Made by a program: the position numbers and the translations under genes
Origin: Pythium myriotylum
Lineage: Eukaryota; Oomycota; Peronosporomycetes; Pythiales; Pythiaceae
Assembly: GCA_023091665.1 (NCBI GenBank)
Contig: JALJCQ010000030.1
Location: forward strand, 932,501-996,500
DNA length: 64,000 nucleotides
Direction of reading: 5' to 3'
Notes under the pieces: model-generated
What the model saw: the letters and a program-made list of their open reading frames with translations, nothing else
What the model was told of the DNA's origin: nothing
Database searches by the model: none
Part shown: positions 1 through 11,189 of the stretch, piece by piece
Layout of the letters: every line of letters begins with the position of its first letter
Numbering within the stretch: the first letter of the stretch is position 1

Positions 1-106
1 GTTGAACATCACTCACTCCGCTGAACTTGCAAGCATTGAGCGCGAAGGGCTCAACGTGCTGCACAAAATGCTTGGCGCGTGCTGTTGAAAATGCAAAGCT
101 CAATAC

Positions 107-637
107 TCATGGCCACCACGATAGCAAATACTCTGCCAGCTTACAGAATCCAGGGAACTCTTTGTAGAAGCGGTCGCTGAGGAGACCCATACGATGGAAG
201 TAGACGATCTTCTGGTACCTAGATGATCGACGGAGAGTTAGCCCGGCGTGGCCACTGCGAGGACTCCCCCCTGGACGAATGATTCTTACCAGTGGTGGAG
301 ACGCTGCCAGTCGCGGTCCAGCTTCTTGTCCCAGAGACGCTCGTCGGCCTTCTTGCACACAATCTCGTGCGCTGTCAGCGGTGAGGAGTGCGCGAAGTCC
401 TCGACCGAGCTGCGATCGCAGGCGTTAGTGTGCTTCCTCGCAGAGCCAGCGGCGTCGATCGTACTGAAGCGCGTCCACGAGCTGCGGCGTCGCGTACTCG
501 GCGTAGAGCGTGTTGAAGAGCGTGGCCTCGGTCGTGAGCTCCGTGAGCACGACCATCTTATAGTAGTAGATGACCGTGGTCACGAGCGTCGTCACGCCGA
601 CCGCCAGCGACAGGTGCGAAGCGTTCACGTTGCCCAT
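107..637 (-). CDS. Small spliced protein with N-terminal membrane anchor, function unknown
   Basis: Three exons read on the minus strand: 637-465, 409-290 and 218-107, giving 405 nt (134 aa). Both introns are 55-71 bp, start GT and end AG; the first (464-410) contains CACTAACGC, a good branch site. Residues about 8-26 form a hydrophobic segment, then a mixed, charged region and an aromatic C-terminus ending SWWP. I do not recognise the family. The exons join in frame without stops, which is the main support. The hydrophobic segment suggests anchoring in a membrane with the bulk of the protein soluble. No partner is implied by neighbours. Confidence 0.7.
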
Positions 638-683
638 GGTGGTGTAGCTATCTCGTGATCTGCCAAGTGGCGAGGCTGCCGGT

Positions 684-869
684 TCACCATGAATTGATGA
701 TGAGTTTATAGTCGAATGGGGTGGGCCACATCAATTTGCACTGAGGAGAATCCATTCGGAAGATCTGGTCCACGAGTCGAACAGGATTGCTGCTTGTTAT
801 CCATGCTGGACGACTTCCGTGGCTCATCTTAATGCAGAGGGCTAACGTCAACCAGACGAACAATTGCAT
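684..869 (-). CDS. Possible small secreted peptide, doubtful
   Basis: A 61-aa ATG-initiated frame begins with a signal-peptide-like stretch (MQLFVWLTLALCIKMSHG) and ends 47 bp upstream of the start of the 107-637 gene on the same strand. It has one cysteine after the predicted cleavage region and no recognisable domain. It could be an unannotated 5' exon, a small secreted protein or chance. Only the hydrophobic N-terminus supports it. Confidence 0.2.
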   Translation of the reverse strand: MQLFVWLTLALCIKMSHGSRPAWITSSNPVRLVDQIFRMDSPQCKLMWPTPFDYKLIINSW

Positions 870-2040
870 CCCTTAGAAAGCAGGCAGCTCTGTAGAAGCC
901 GATGGTGAGAACTGGTCTGGGACACTTAGGTCATATCGTAGCACTCGTCGATCTTTCGCGGCGGCAAACTGAGTAAAGCGGCCCCTAATCAGACCTTCTC
1001 AAGAGCTAACGCACTGAGTAGACCCCGAATCAGCTCTAGTTGGGACCTTACTCACTGGGTGAACTGCCACGAATCGTTGATGGCTTTGAAGGTGAGCTCC
1101 CACGAAAAGCTGATTCGGAGAGGTGGTCGAGGGGGCAGCATCCCCGTGAACTCGGCGTGTTCAGAAACGGCTCGATGCTTTCTGAACCACGGCCAGAGCG
1201 TTTGCTCCATCCCGGGCCTCGAAATAAAACCACCACCATGAGCTAAAATGGGGGGCTGATACCACATCCACGAGTCCTCCGCGCCTCAGGATATTTCTCA
1301 CTGACGACCGAGCTCGCATGTTTGCACAAACTCATTGGGAAGCCTTCTTCGCATCGAAAGAAATGTGGCAAAGGACCGGAACGATGCTGAGGATTTTCCC
1401 GCTCGGGATCCCGTCGAGCTGATGAGTTTCGGTCACACCTATCCAAATCCGGGATCTTATCGCTTCCAGTGGTCAACTTAGCGGGAAACGTCCTTTTTCG
1501 TCCTGTTTTAACCTGCTGGAAGCCATCCAAGACGTCATTCTGGCCACCTGTCACAGGTGGGTGATCACGACCACTCGTTTCTGATTGTTTGCCACTTCGC
1601 GTGGAGAGGATCCGGGCGGTCGGAGGCTGAGAAAAGATTCCTCGGGGCCTCCGACGACGGGCACGCCATCAGTCGCTTGCTGCTGAGACCAGGCGCGCCT
1701 CGCGTGCGTGCGCCCGCCTCCGCGGGGCTCCCACTGCGCTCGCCCTCGCGGCCACGACGTCGTGGCCCCCCCCCCCCCCCCCCCCCCCCCCCCGCAAATC
1801 GGATGCGTCACCTGGGAAGGTGCTCAACTCAAGCTGGACAGTCTTTTGGACCACCAGGCAACACACGCGTCCTCCAATTGGCTCATTCCTTGCAGACGCA
1901 AATCTCTTTTCAGCCACTCCGAAGCGTGTTCTTCCGCCCCATCCCTGAGAAAACGCTTCGATTGGTCCAATCGACAACTCATGATCTATTTCCGACCAAT
2001 CCCCTCTCCAGAAGGGGTAGGCCCCCCAAGCTGTTTCAAC
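870..2040. other. Intergenic region between divergent genes with a 28-C homopolymer
   Basis: No convincing gene is seen. Short open frames here have no domain and most lack ATG starts. The stretch probably holds the promoters of the minus-strand gene at 107-637 and the plus-strand kinase at 2041. It contains an uninterrupted run of 28 C at 1766-1793. Confidence 0.5.
1766..1793 (+). repeat. Poly-C tract of 28
   Basis: An uninterrupted run of 28 cytosines lies about 250 bp upstream of the kinase start. Its true length is uncertain because homopolymers are error-prone in sequencing and assembly. Confidence 0.9.
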
Positions 2041-5000
2041 ATGGCGGGTTCGGTTTGCATTCAAGAGGTTCAAGGAGGTAGTTTACGAGGAAGCTTACCG
2101 TGACAGGCAGCAAAGCAATGTTGCCCTTGGAGCGTAAGCTAACCAATCGCCGCCCTCCGTCGACAGATCACAACTACCTGCACGGGCACCTCGTCGGCGG
2201 CGCCGCCTTCCTCGCCTGCGCCTCCCCCTCCGCCGCCGCTTCCCGCGGTACGTCCCCGTCTCGCTCTCCGCCTGCGATGCCGGCCGACGCCTCTAAACTC
2301 GGCGCGCCGCTGCGCACGTCCGCGTCCACCCCGCAGCTCGCGACGGGCTCGCTCGCCGCCTTCGCGCCGTCCACGCCCACGACGCCACTCGAGCTCGCCG
2401 ACGTCTCGGCCGCCGCCATCTCGTCGCCCAGCGGACCGCCGCCGTCGCTCTCGCTCTCGTCGTCCTTTGAGAAAAAGCCCACGCCCGACGACCTGCGCAA
2501 GCCCAGCCCGGCCCCGCTCACCAACAGCGCCGACGACCTCGTGCTCAACGAGCTCTCGCTCTCGCCGCCCGTCAACACCGTCCCGAACGCGCGCCTCTCC
2601 TACCGCAAGTGGCGCACCGGCCTCGCGGCGTCCGGGACCTCGCCGTCGCAGGAAGGAGAGCTCGTCATGAGCGAAGTGTGCGTCTGATGTGATGGCGTGG
2701 CTGACTCGTCTGCTTCCTGGTCGCTGACTGAGTCTTCATGTTGCTGCAGCCAGGTTCCCGACTCGCTGAGTCGCTCGCCGTACGAACAGCCCGGCTACTT
2801 GCGCTCGCCCGACCAGCCGCCGACAGCCTTCATGCGGTCGCCCGAGCAACTGCCGCGCATCTCTGAAAAGGTCGAGAACAACCCGCTCTTTGCCAACTCG
2901 TTTGACCCCGACTCACAGGCGCGGAACCTCTCGGCACAAATCGCGTCGTCCGATGGCGTCAATGTCTCCCCGGCGCTTCGTCCGCAAGGCGGTTCGTTTG
3001 GCAAGTCGCGCACCCCGGAACAGTCCAACTTCATGAAGAAAGCTCGCAGCTACCAGGCGCTCGAGGACCTCGAGAAGAACGGCTATTTCCCCTCAGCACC
3101 AAAGCCATCCGCGCTCGGTGTGCAGCGTGGCCTCAAGGACTCGGTCGTCAACGACATGTGCCGAGCCGTCGTGAAGCACATGGTCGGCGACGTGTACGTG
3201 TCGTCCTCTGGACAGCACGGCACCAAGAAAGTGTTGAATCACTTGTATGAACCCGTCTTGCAGTCTGTTCAAGTGAGTGCACACGCTTGGCGACAATATA
3301 GCGCATGCTGTGGACTGAGATCTCTGTTTCTGCTTGTACAGAGCCACTTTCGACGATTGCCAGCGCGTTACGCGCTGTCCGTGAACCCAGACGACGTCCC
3401 CATGCACATGCGATTGTTGGCTAAGCATCAGCGGAATCCTGATGATATTTTCATCAATGTGCAGCTAAACAAAGACGACGACGGAAAGTATGTTGGCCAA
3501 GTTCGTCCTGTTCCATTTCGTTGGGTCGCAATACTCACATTTTTTTTTTTTAATCGACAGCATTGTAACTAACGTATGTGACGTTGTCGTTGTTTCTCCC
3601 GACCGTGACAGCTTGCTCGATGCCATCACTCGGTACGTCTGAGAATAGCTCAATTACTCTGTCGATGGCAATGTCTCACTCACCATGCAAATCGTCCAGA
3701 GCATTGACAAGTATGAAGGGAAGCATCCTTGACGCCGACGTCATGACTACTCACGATGGTGTGACGCTTGACAGGTCAGTTACCTACGTATGTTTTATCA
3801 TGACAAGAGACAACGAACGAGTTTTAATCGTATTTGTGACAGATTCGTTGTCAAAGGGTCTTTCATGGCCGATGACCGTCAGGAAGAGCTGAAGCGAAGA
3901 ATAGTGGATAACCTTGCGCGAATGGACGGTGGTGACGCAGAAGCTCAAGTAGAGCAGAAAGCAGTTGAACCCGTCACCATGGTCACCGAGGCCACCGATA
4001 CCGAGATAGACGCTCAGGTTACTGAGAAATTGGCCGTGCTCAAGATGGTGGACAAGAATGCCATCAAGGACGAGTGGCGTCTCAACATGAGTGAGATCAA
4101 GATCGATATCTCAGTTGGCAGTGGTCGCTCGGGCAATACATACGCCGCTTGGTGGAGAGGCACAAAGGTTGCTGCCAAGGTGGTCGACTCGTCTGCCCAG
4201 AATGCCGCTTTAAGCGAGGACCTACTAAACGAGTTCCATCGTGAAGTCGCGGTCGTCAGCAAACTTCGACACCCAAATATCGTCTTGTTTTTGGGCGCCG
4301 CGATCTCTCCGCCCAAGTACTGTCTCGGTGGGTGCCGTTTGCTTTATTGGCGTAAAACTTTACTCTACGTTGCTAATCGCTGTTCTGTGAATGTCATAGT
4401 GTTCGAGTTCATGCAGAATGGTACACTGACAGACCTAATTCGGTCAAGAAAGGCCCCACTCGACTTCTTCCGCATTGCGACTGAGATCGGCATGGTATGA
4501 CTTACACGAAGACTCTCTGATCCCTGAGTTTCCAATGCTAACGTTCTTCGTTTAGGGTATGAATTATTTGCACCTCTGTTCGATCATGCACCGCGACCTC
4601 AAGTCTGGAAACGTCCTCATTGATGCCCACGGCACTGTTAAGATTTCCGACTTCGGTCTAAGCTGCGTTCTGGATCTCACAGGATCGCATGATCTGACTG
4701 CGGAGACTGGCACATACCGGTGGATGGCGCCAGAGGTCATTCGTCATGAGCCTTACTCAACCAAGGCGGATGTGTACAGTTTTGGCGTGGTCCTGTGGGA
4801 GATGATTACCAAGGACCAACCATTCCGTGGCTTGACGCCCATCCAAGGTATGATACCCTCATTGCTCAGACTAATCGCGTACAGTGTCATCATAGTCTAA
4901 TATTTCTCGCTCTCTTCTTTCTAGCTGCGTTTGCTGTTGCTCGTCAGCAGATGCGCCCAGCACTTCCCCGCCACACGCCACAGAAGATCGGCGAACTTGT

Positions 5001-5127
5001 CGAACACTGCTGGCACCAGGACCCAAACCGACGTCCAGACTTCTCGGCTATCCTAGAGGCTTTGCCGCTGGTGAAGCTGTCGCTCAAGAAGCGCGACTTC
5101 AAGAATCTCGGGTTTACGCTTCCATGA
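2041..5127 (+). CDS. ACT-domain Raf-like (TKL) protein kinase
   Basis: A ten-exon model: 2041-2077, 2167-2677, 2750-3272, 3342-3487, 3561-3632, 3700-3774, 3843-4327, 4400-4494, 4556-4847, 4925-5127. These total 2439 nt (812 aa) and stay in frame throughout. Exon 1 is tiny; ATG 2041 is chosen because its splice restores the frame, with ATG 2118 as the alternative. Residues 1-260 are Ser/Pro/Ala-rich and probably disordered. About 406-475 (DVVVVSPDRDSLLDAITR ... GVTLDRFVVKGSF) resembles an ACT domain as in the plant STY8/17/46 kinases. The kinase domain (about 540-800) has GSGRSGNTYAAWW as glycine loop, AAKVVD with the lysine, HRDLKSGNV, DFGLS and TYRWMAPEV, all typical of TKL kinases. It should phosphorylate Ser/Thr; substrate unknown. 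Inferred: ACT-mediated ligand or dimer control. Confidence 0.85.
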
Positions 5128-5409
5128 TCCGCCACTCTATAGTCAACTAGAGCCACATCATGACATCAGTCATTTCGACATTCCTAAGATGTACCGAGTC
5201 GGTAAACCGTAGCTGGACGGTATCAACTGTGACTAGCACTCGCCCTCCAGCGCGACAATTCACCAACTGCGTTCAAGTACACTACTACAATCGGTAACTG
5301 CAAAAAACAAGAGTGTGGAGAATCCTCTCACGAGTTCCAAGGTGTTCTATTGTGAATGGTGGTTAAGACTAACAGGCACGAAATCCGTACAGTATCTAGG
5401 AATCCAAGA
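5128..5409. other. Convergent intergenic spacer
   Basis: This 282-bp spacer separates the converging kinase and the 1203-aa membrane protein gene. No gene or clear terminator motif is seen. Confidence 0.5.
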
Positions 5410-8400
5410 TCACAACGTCACTTCTGTCGTAGGAGACGTTGGTTCGACAGTTTCGACTGCTGTGGTTTGTTGAAGGATGCCCCCCTCGGTTGCCGCATTC
5501 ATGAACTCGCCTTCTTCTTCTTCATCACTCTTTGGTAGCAAGATTTCTCCTCCGTCTTTGCGTAGGACTTCGGCCCCGTCTGGGGTTCGACTGAGTCTCC
5601 AGCCTTCAACAATGAGCCCTGTTTTGCTCCAACCTTTCGATGTCCGACCCAACACTCCATACCGTGTGAGCGGCATGTTTTGCTTCACAAGAGCAGCGAT
5701 CACAGCGTCATGGCTGTCTTTATTATCGGCGTCAACGACTTTGCCAGGCCGTTCTGGAAGGAATATCACGGCAGTGCAGCACGCACCAAGAAGCAAGGAG
5801 ACGACGCACGTAAGGATGAGCTTGAGCGTCAGGTACGAATTGTCGTTGATTTTCTCTGGTGTGATGAGTCGCAAGATGAAGATTAACATCAGCATCAACC
5901 AGCGGACCCGAAAGAGGTGGTACCAGTCAACAGGTCGCTTTGGCAAAATCCAAATGTTGCAGATATCGAAGCCAAGCTTAACAAACCAACTCATCGAGAG
6001 CGTGACAAAGAAGTCGACAGCACCCTTGGCCATTTTTTCTGTCTGGAAGAACGGCATGAAGACAGGATCGTCAGGAATGTGAAATGTGACAAGTGCGGGT
6101 AGCGACGCTATCAACAGCAAAAGGCTCTGCGAAATGTTGAGCACACCCATACCCTGCAAGTTCAACTGCAACGCCACCTCGAAGTGCAGACACTCAAACT
6201 TGGTGATCAGCCAGGCCTTGTACAGCTTGCGAATGTACTTAAGAACGACAAAGAACGCCATTGTGTTGAGCATGACTGCCATCGACCACATAAGCTGGAA
6301 AAACTTGCGCATCCCTTCACTCTGATACGAAGATCGAACGACTGCTGCGTTAGATGGCTCAGCAAAGCAGCGCGCTGTCGTGTTGAAGAAACGTAAATCG
6401 AGCATTTTGTAGCATACTGTTGAGTCGCGCAGCTTCTGTACTGCCTCCTCAGTCGGCGTTTTTGGTGGCCAGAATTTCCGCATCCCAGCTGTGAATGGAT
6501 TTGGCTTCCAGTCGCCAGTAGGCGGTCCGTGGCCTTCAGTGGAATTTGTTATCACGGGAGACCCTACTATCTGCTCATTCGTTAAACCCACCCATGGAAT
6601 ATTCTTCTCAGCCATCGCGATTTCAAACTTTGTGGCCAAACTAGGGATCAAGTCCACCAAGTCCAGAATACTCAACTGAAGTCCAGGCAAGATTTTCTCG
6701 TAGATCTGGTCTAGAGAGTCAGATGCCACAACTGATGCATTTACTGACCCAGATGCGCCGCTCACTCGACACAAAGCGGCATCGGGAAAATTCAGGTTAC
6801 CATTGCTCTCCTTCAAGAAAATCCTGAATGACGCGTCAACCTCGTTGAGTAGTGCGCTCGCCGTTACATCTTTTCCGAAGTACTTGATCATCGCGTCCAA
6901 GAGAGGCACTACCACCCACGCACTTCCATCGTCTTTTCGAGTGTATGGGCCATTGCGATACGAGAAGCCCAGACGTGACGCAGAGAAGGATTCGGCGACG
7001 AGCTCATCTGTGAACACCTGATTGATCAGCCAATTCTTGGCTCCTGTTGGTGTCTCTGCCATGAACATCAAGTAACTCGCCGGCGTGGAGATCTCCAGCA
7101 GCGCTAGATACGCGACTTTACCAACGACCTTAAAGAGTGCGCGTTGGCATCTCGTCGCTGGCTCATCGTCAGCTGGTGTTGCTCGAGTTGCAGAGCTGAT
7201 GGACAGGTGAGCATCGAAAACTTTGAAGGGTGCAGTGGAAGATTCCTCAAGCTGCTTGAAGTATTGAGCATATTCCTTTTCTTTGTCCCACCAGGAATCA
7301 TTCGGGTACGAGGCGGCCGATATTTCAGCAAGATTCCACGCCATCAGACTGCTAGCCGCGTATGAGTCGCGAAACGTCGTGATGTCCGAACCAACCCACC
7401 CGATGAGCTTGTACGTCTGCGAGTCCCACTTACCAGACGCGTCTACTGCTGTGGAGAACTTGCTTACGACGTCTTCGTAGTATACCATGTATTGTAGAAG
7501 CCGCATTGACGATCCGGGTACCTGGTCTGCACTCGAGTCTCTTCGGTCGAATTTGAACTGCCCTGCAGCTGTCCTCACAGCCGCCACTCTTGAGCTATAG
7601 AAGTGTGTAATCCTATCGCGAGTTTCGAGTGTGCGAGCCCCTGAGGTAATGGATATGTTGTAGCTCCAAATAGGCTCCAACACGGCTTCTAAGGTCGCCG
7701 GTACAATGATTTTCTCCGAGATGTCTCCGCCCAACAGTCCGAGCAGAGACAATGATTCTTGTACGATACGAAGCACAAAAGTCCTTACGTAAAATTGACC
7801 AACGACAATCTCGGCTGCGACGCAAGATTCCAGCGACATAGTGTCCATCCTTGCAGCTTGGATACCGACGAGGTACGCGTCGCTATCCAGCAGATACGGA
7901 TAGCCATCCTTGTAGATGCTCGCCGTCCCTGCGTCGAGTGCTCTCTCCGTCGACTGGTTGTAGTTAAGGTCTTCGAGTGCAGTTGTCCAGTCTTTCGTCG
8001 CGAAGAGCGTCGACATAACCTGGTGAAAGTAGTCAATGACGTACAGCAGGGCCACGTTATTATCCAGTCCAGTGTTCGAGGCTAGCGCGCTGAGCTTGAC
8101 ATCGGTGAATGAAGACCCGACGCTCGTGTCAGTATCACAAGGGTACCCGTCGACATCGCGATTGCAACGAGTAGCTTTCAAGAACGCGTTCTCGGCAGAG
8201 CAGGCGAGTTCATAGGCCATGTCGCGCACGGCTGGTGGAGACGTCGTCGAGTCTCGAAACACAACCGTGAGCTTTCCTGGGTCGTTATCTCCACCGAATT
8301 TTCGTGTCGTGAGTCTGCCACCAGGAAACTCGGTGGCCTGGACCACAAGCGAGTAGTATTTTGCAAGCACTGCGTACCCGTCGATGCTAAGCAGCTTGTA

Positions 8401-9021
8401 GATGCCTTCGACATCAAAAGATCCTCGCTCCAGGAGCTGCCCTCGCACAAAATCGTCGCCAAGTACGATCTCCAGCACTTCGTAGAGCAACGGGACAATT
8501 TCAGCGCCGAGCACAACCTGCGGCGACTCTGTTGAGAACGCGATGCCAAGATCAGGATTGCTGAACATATAAGGGAGAGTCAGCGTTTTCACCGAGTCTG
8601 GGCGCGTCGTTGGAAATGTGACTGTTGCAATATTCTTGATCGGAATAATCCACGCCCATACAGCCTGACATAGGACGACCATGACGGCGAGTTTGTGGAT
8701 GGGCTTGCGGTTTGGCTTCCTCATTCTCTTCCGGCCGCTTGAGCCACTGCCAGTGTTAATGCCAGAGTCGTCTTGGTCCGCTGTTCGGCTTTCACTTCCG
8801 TGTTCTGACCACGCAACGGTCTGACGGACCTTCGAGTCTTTGGTCTTGCGTGGGCTGGCGGCAGCAGGCACAGCCGTCGGCCCCAGCGTCGTGAGCGTCT
8901 CCATCGAGCTCTCGTCGAATGAACCTCTCATCGCCAAGATTGAAACTGAGCGAATGGGAAGGCGTTCGGACATGGCTGTTGACTCGGCATCAAAATAGAT
9001 CGAGCACTCTTGAAGTCGCAT
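5410..9021 (-). CDS. Large membrane protein with long lumenal or extracellular region, function unknown
   Basis: A single 1203-aa exon from ATG 9021. The N-terminal 110 residues are polar and Ser/Arg-rich, followed by one hydrophobic segment (LAVMVVLCQAVWAWIIPI). About 750 mostly soluble residues with cysteines and N-x-S/T sites follow. About five further hydrophobic segments cluster near the C-terminus (about 890-1110), before a polar acidic tail rich in Glu/Thr. This looks like a surface protein with a large ectodomain. I do not recognise the family; it resembles oomycete-specific membrane proteins in architecture only. Its start lies 108 bp from the stop of the next minus-strand membrane gene, so the pair is tightly spaced and co-oriented. 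Confidence 0.85.
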   Translation of the reverse strand: MRLQECSIYFDAESTAMSERLPIRSVSILAMRGSFDESSMETLTTLGPTAVPAAASPRKTKDSKVRQTVAWSEHGSESRTADQDDSGINTGSGSSGRKRMRKPNRKPIHKLAVMVVLCQAVWAWIIPIKNIATVTFPTTRPDSVKTLTLPYMFSNPDLGIAFSTESPQVVLGAEIVPLLYEVLEIVLGDDFVRGQLLERGSFDVEGIYKLLSIDGYAVLAKYYSLVVQATEFPGGRLTTRKFGGDNDPGKLTVVFRDSTTSPPAVRDMAYELACSAENAFLKATRCNRDVDGYPCDTDTSVGSSFTDVKLSALASNTGLDNNVALLYVIDYFHQVMSTLFATKDWTTALEDLNYNQSTERALDAGTASIYKDGYPYLLDSDAYLVGIQAARMDTMSLESCVAAEIVVGQFYVRTFVLRIVQESLSLLGLLGGDISEKIIVPATLEAVLEPIWSYNISITSGARTLETRDRITHFYSSRVAAVRTAAGQFKFDRRDSSADQVPGSSMRLLQYMVYYEDVVSKFSTAVDASGKWDSQTYKLIGWVGSDITTFRDSYAASSLMAWNLAEISAASYPNDSWWDKEKEYAQYFKQLEESSTAPFKVFDAHLSISSATRATPADDEPATRCQRALFKVVGKVAYLALLEISTPASYLMFMAETPTGAKNWLINQVFTDELVAESFSASRLGFSYRNGPYTRKDDGSAWVVVPLLDAMIKYFGKDVTASALLNEVDASFRIFLKESNGNLNFPDAALCRVSGASGSVNASVVASDSLDQIYEKILPGLQLSILDLVDLIPSLATKFEIAMAEKNIPWVGLTNEQIVGSPVITNSTEGHGPPTGDWKPNPFTAGMRKFWPPKTPTEEAVQKLRDSTVCYKMLDLRFFNTTARCFAEPSNAAVVRSSYQSEGMRKFFQLMWSMAVMLNTMAFFVVLKYIRKLYKAWLITKFECLHFEVALQLNLQGMGVLNISQSLLLLIASLPALVTFHIPDDPVFMPFFQTEKMAKGAVDFFVTLSMSWFVKLGFDICNIWILPKRPVDWYHLFRVRWLMLMLIFILRLITPEKINDNSYLTLKLILTCVVSLLLGACCTAVIFLPERPGKVVDADNKDSHDAVIAALVKQNMPLTRYGVLGRTSKGWSKTGLIVEGWRLSRTPDGAEVLRKDGGEILLPKSDEEEEGEFMNAATEGGILQQTTAVETVEPTSPTTEVTL

Positions 9022-9128
9022 TAATGCATACTTTCATTTTGCAATAAACCACCCCCTAGCGTTGCTTCTCTTCCTCTTGGAGAAACACAGGGTGTCACTC
9101 GCTCTCTACATGCACTGTTTGGTTTATC

Positions 9129-11093
9129 TTACACTTGGGCCCAGTCGGGCAGTTCCTCGTTCTTCGTTGCCATCAGCTCGCGGTGCTTGCGTCGCCGCTG
9201 TGTGTAGAGGCTGCGTCGTCCGCCCCCCTTGGTCGGCGTGGACTTTGTCGATCGCCCTGCCGACGAGTCGGAGGCGTAACCCGGCGTCGAGTGTCGCTCA
9301 CGCTTCGATCGAGGGGCAGGAGCCTCATCGCCCATCTCGTGGTAAGGCTGCGAGGCGAAAAGAGTCGAGTCGGAGATCGGCTGAGACATTGAGTTGTGCG
9401 AGGGGCGGGATTTGGACGTGCTGAGCCTCGTGCTGGTGTGGCTCGATACCGAGTGGTTGGTGACAAGATCATTCGACGTGCGTGAGAGGCTCTTGACGTC
9501 CGAGGCATCGGAGCTGGGTTCACCCATTGGCTGCAACGGGATGCCCAGTTCTTCGTCCGGGATCGGCTGGTGTTTTGGTCGCGATGCCCAGCGATAGATG
9601 GCGATGGAGAGCACATAGAACTGGCGGATGAGGATGCAGATGAGGAGTAGCGCGTTCAACCCGATGATCAGCACGGCCACGTAGTCACGCACATCCTGTG
9701 CGAACACGTCTGGTCGACTCTGAACAAGGGTTAGCAATAGCAACACGACGCGGAGATATCCGGCGAAGACGGCGACGTAGTAAAACAGTGGCACGAGGTA
9801 GGGCTGGCGCCAGATGAGCAGCATCAGGAAGATGACGTTGAATGCGACGAGAATGCCGATTTGCAGCGGAGCGTCCTGAATCGTGCCGATGATCGCGCCG
9901 GACGCGATGTCGAGCACCATCTTGGCCACGAAGAAGTAGATGTTCGGAACATTGTAATCCTGGTAGAAAGCCGAGTAACGCAGGTGGAACCACTTGTTCG
10001 GGTCGTGCTGCGGCGTGCCATGCGTGTCGACTTCGTCGCGGTGGCGCGCAATCTTGATGATGCCGAAAATGAGCAGCCCGATACACGCAGCCGCGAGGAT
10101 CACGATGGCCAACGTGATCTCGGCCGTCGACCGCGACGAGTTGCTGAGTGTGTAATAGATCTGGAAGCACGAGGCCATGGAAATGATGTACTGCGCGAGT
10201 AGGAGAAACAAGAGGAAGACCCAAATCACGCGGTGGTCGAGCGATGCAGCGGCCTTGCGATTGCGAGATCCGATAACCACACGAAGGAAGAGGTACACAA
10301 AGAGGATGCTCCCAAGCGCGACGGCCAGAGCGGCACACGTGTAGTAGAAGAAGTGGCTGGGCTTGGAGCCGATCAACAGCGAGTATCGCTCGACGCCCGT
10401 GGCGTTGGAGGACGCGGCACTGAGGGCGAGTCGCCTAGATGCGCCTGTGACAATTTCGTCTTGAGTCGGATCGAACGACGTCTCTGACGGGAAGATTTGC
10501 ATGTTGGTCCACGCGAGCTTCTTGGCAAACTCGAGGAAGAAGAGCGGCGTGCCTTCGAGCTGCAGCGAACCGAGCAGCGTGATGAACTGCGCCTGGCTGA
10601 TCATGAGGACCATCTCGAAGATGCCGCATCCGTTCTGCGCCGTCGACGACGTCGGCTTCTGCGAGGCCGTGGCGGTCGAGGAAACGCCCTGCACAGTGTT
10701 GAGCAGCGCGACCAAAAGCGAGCCGCCGGCGCCGATGGCGACGCCGATAATCAGAAACATGGACGTGACCCAGCCGCCGTCGTTGATGAGCGTGACCTGG
10801 AACGATCCGTAGGTCGGATGCGACTTGGACGTCACGGGGTAGACATTGTTCACGCCAATACACTTGATGCAGGCGACGCCGTCGACGAGCGCGCCGCTGA
10901 GGTCCGGCTGCGAGGCGTTGAGGCTCGCGGCGGCGTTGATGGCCGCGGTCGCGTAGTCCTTGATGCGGTCGCGGCCCCAGGACTTGAGGTAGTACTCGTA
11001 GACCAAGTAGGCCGTGGGCACGAGCGCCACGAGCAGCGCGAGGAAGACGACGCGCGTGATCAGCCCGCAGGCCGAGCACGGCTTGCAGCGCAT
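9129..11093 (-). CDS. Polytopic membrane protein with Ser-rich cytosolic tail, function unknown
   Basis: The open frame runs to 11189 but has no ATG at its upstream edge. The first in-frame ATG is at 11093 (MRCKPCSACG), giving 654 aa. An upstream exon is possible: a frame from 11319 ends in a GTGAGT donor at 11189 that could join in frame to a CAG just before this ATG. A first hydrophobic helix near the start is followed by a lumenal loop with paired cysteines, then about eight further membrane segments with short basic loops including a WRQPYL motif. The last 130 residues are Ser/Thr/Arg-rich and hydrophilic. The layout is reminiscent of TRP-like or transporter proteins, but no signature was confirmed. 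Confidence 0.8.
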   Translation of the reverse strand: MRCKPCSACGLITRVVFLALLVALVPTAYLVYEYYLKSWGRDRIKDYATAAINAAASLNASQPDLSGALVDGVACIKCIGVNNVYPVTSKSHPTYGSFQVTLINDGGWVTSMFLIIGVAIGAGGSLLVALLNTVQGVSSTATASQKPTSSTAQNGCGIFEMVLMISQAQFITLLGSLQLEGTPLFFLEFAKKLAWTNMQIFPSETSFDPTQDEIVTGASRRLALSAASSNATGVERYSLLIGSKPSHFFYYTCAALAVALGSILFVYLFLRVVIGSRNRKAAASLDHRVIWVFLLFLLLAQYIISMASCFQIYYTLSNSSRSTAEITLAIVILAAACIGLLIFGIIKIARHRDEVDTHGTPQHDPNKWFHLRYSAFYQDYNVPNIYFFVAKMVLDIASGAIIGTIQDAPLQIGILVAFNVIFLMLLIWRQPYLVPLFYYVAVFAGYLRVVLLLLTLVQSRPDVFAQDVRDYVAVLIIGLNALLLICILIRQFYVLSIAIYRWASRPKHQPIPDEELGIPLQPMGEPSSDASDVKSLSRTSNDLVTNHSVSSHTSTRLSTSKSRPSHNSMSQPISDSTLFASQPYHEMGDEAPAPRSKRERHSTPGYASDSSAGRSTKSTPTKGGGRRSLYTQRRRKHRELMATKNEELPDWAQV

Positions 11094-11189
11094 GGCTGCG
11101 GCTCGGCGGTCGTCGCTACTGGAGTCGGTGCGGAAGCCGCCGAGAGGAACCGACGGGCGTTGAGAAATAACGGCCGGCGATTGACTCAC

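Noticed and set aside
1243..1554. 103-aa minus-strand frame
   Set aside because: Lacks an ATG start and has no recognisable features.
2174..2578. 134-aa minus-strand Ser/Gly-rich frame
   Set aside because: Antisense to the low-complexity N-terminus of the kinase, which joins the kinase in frame.
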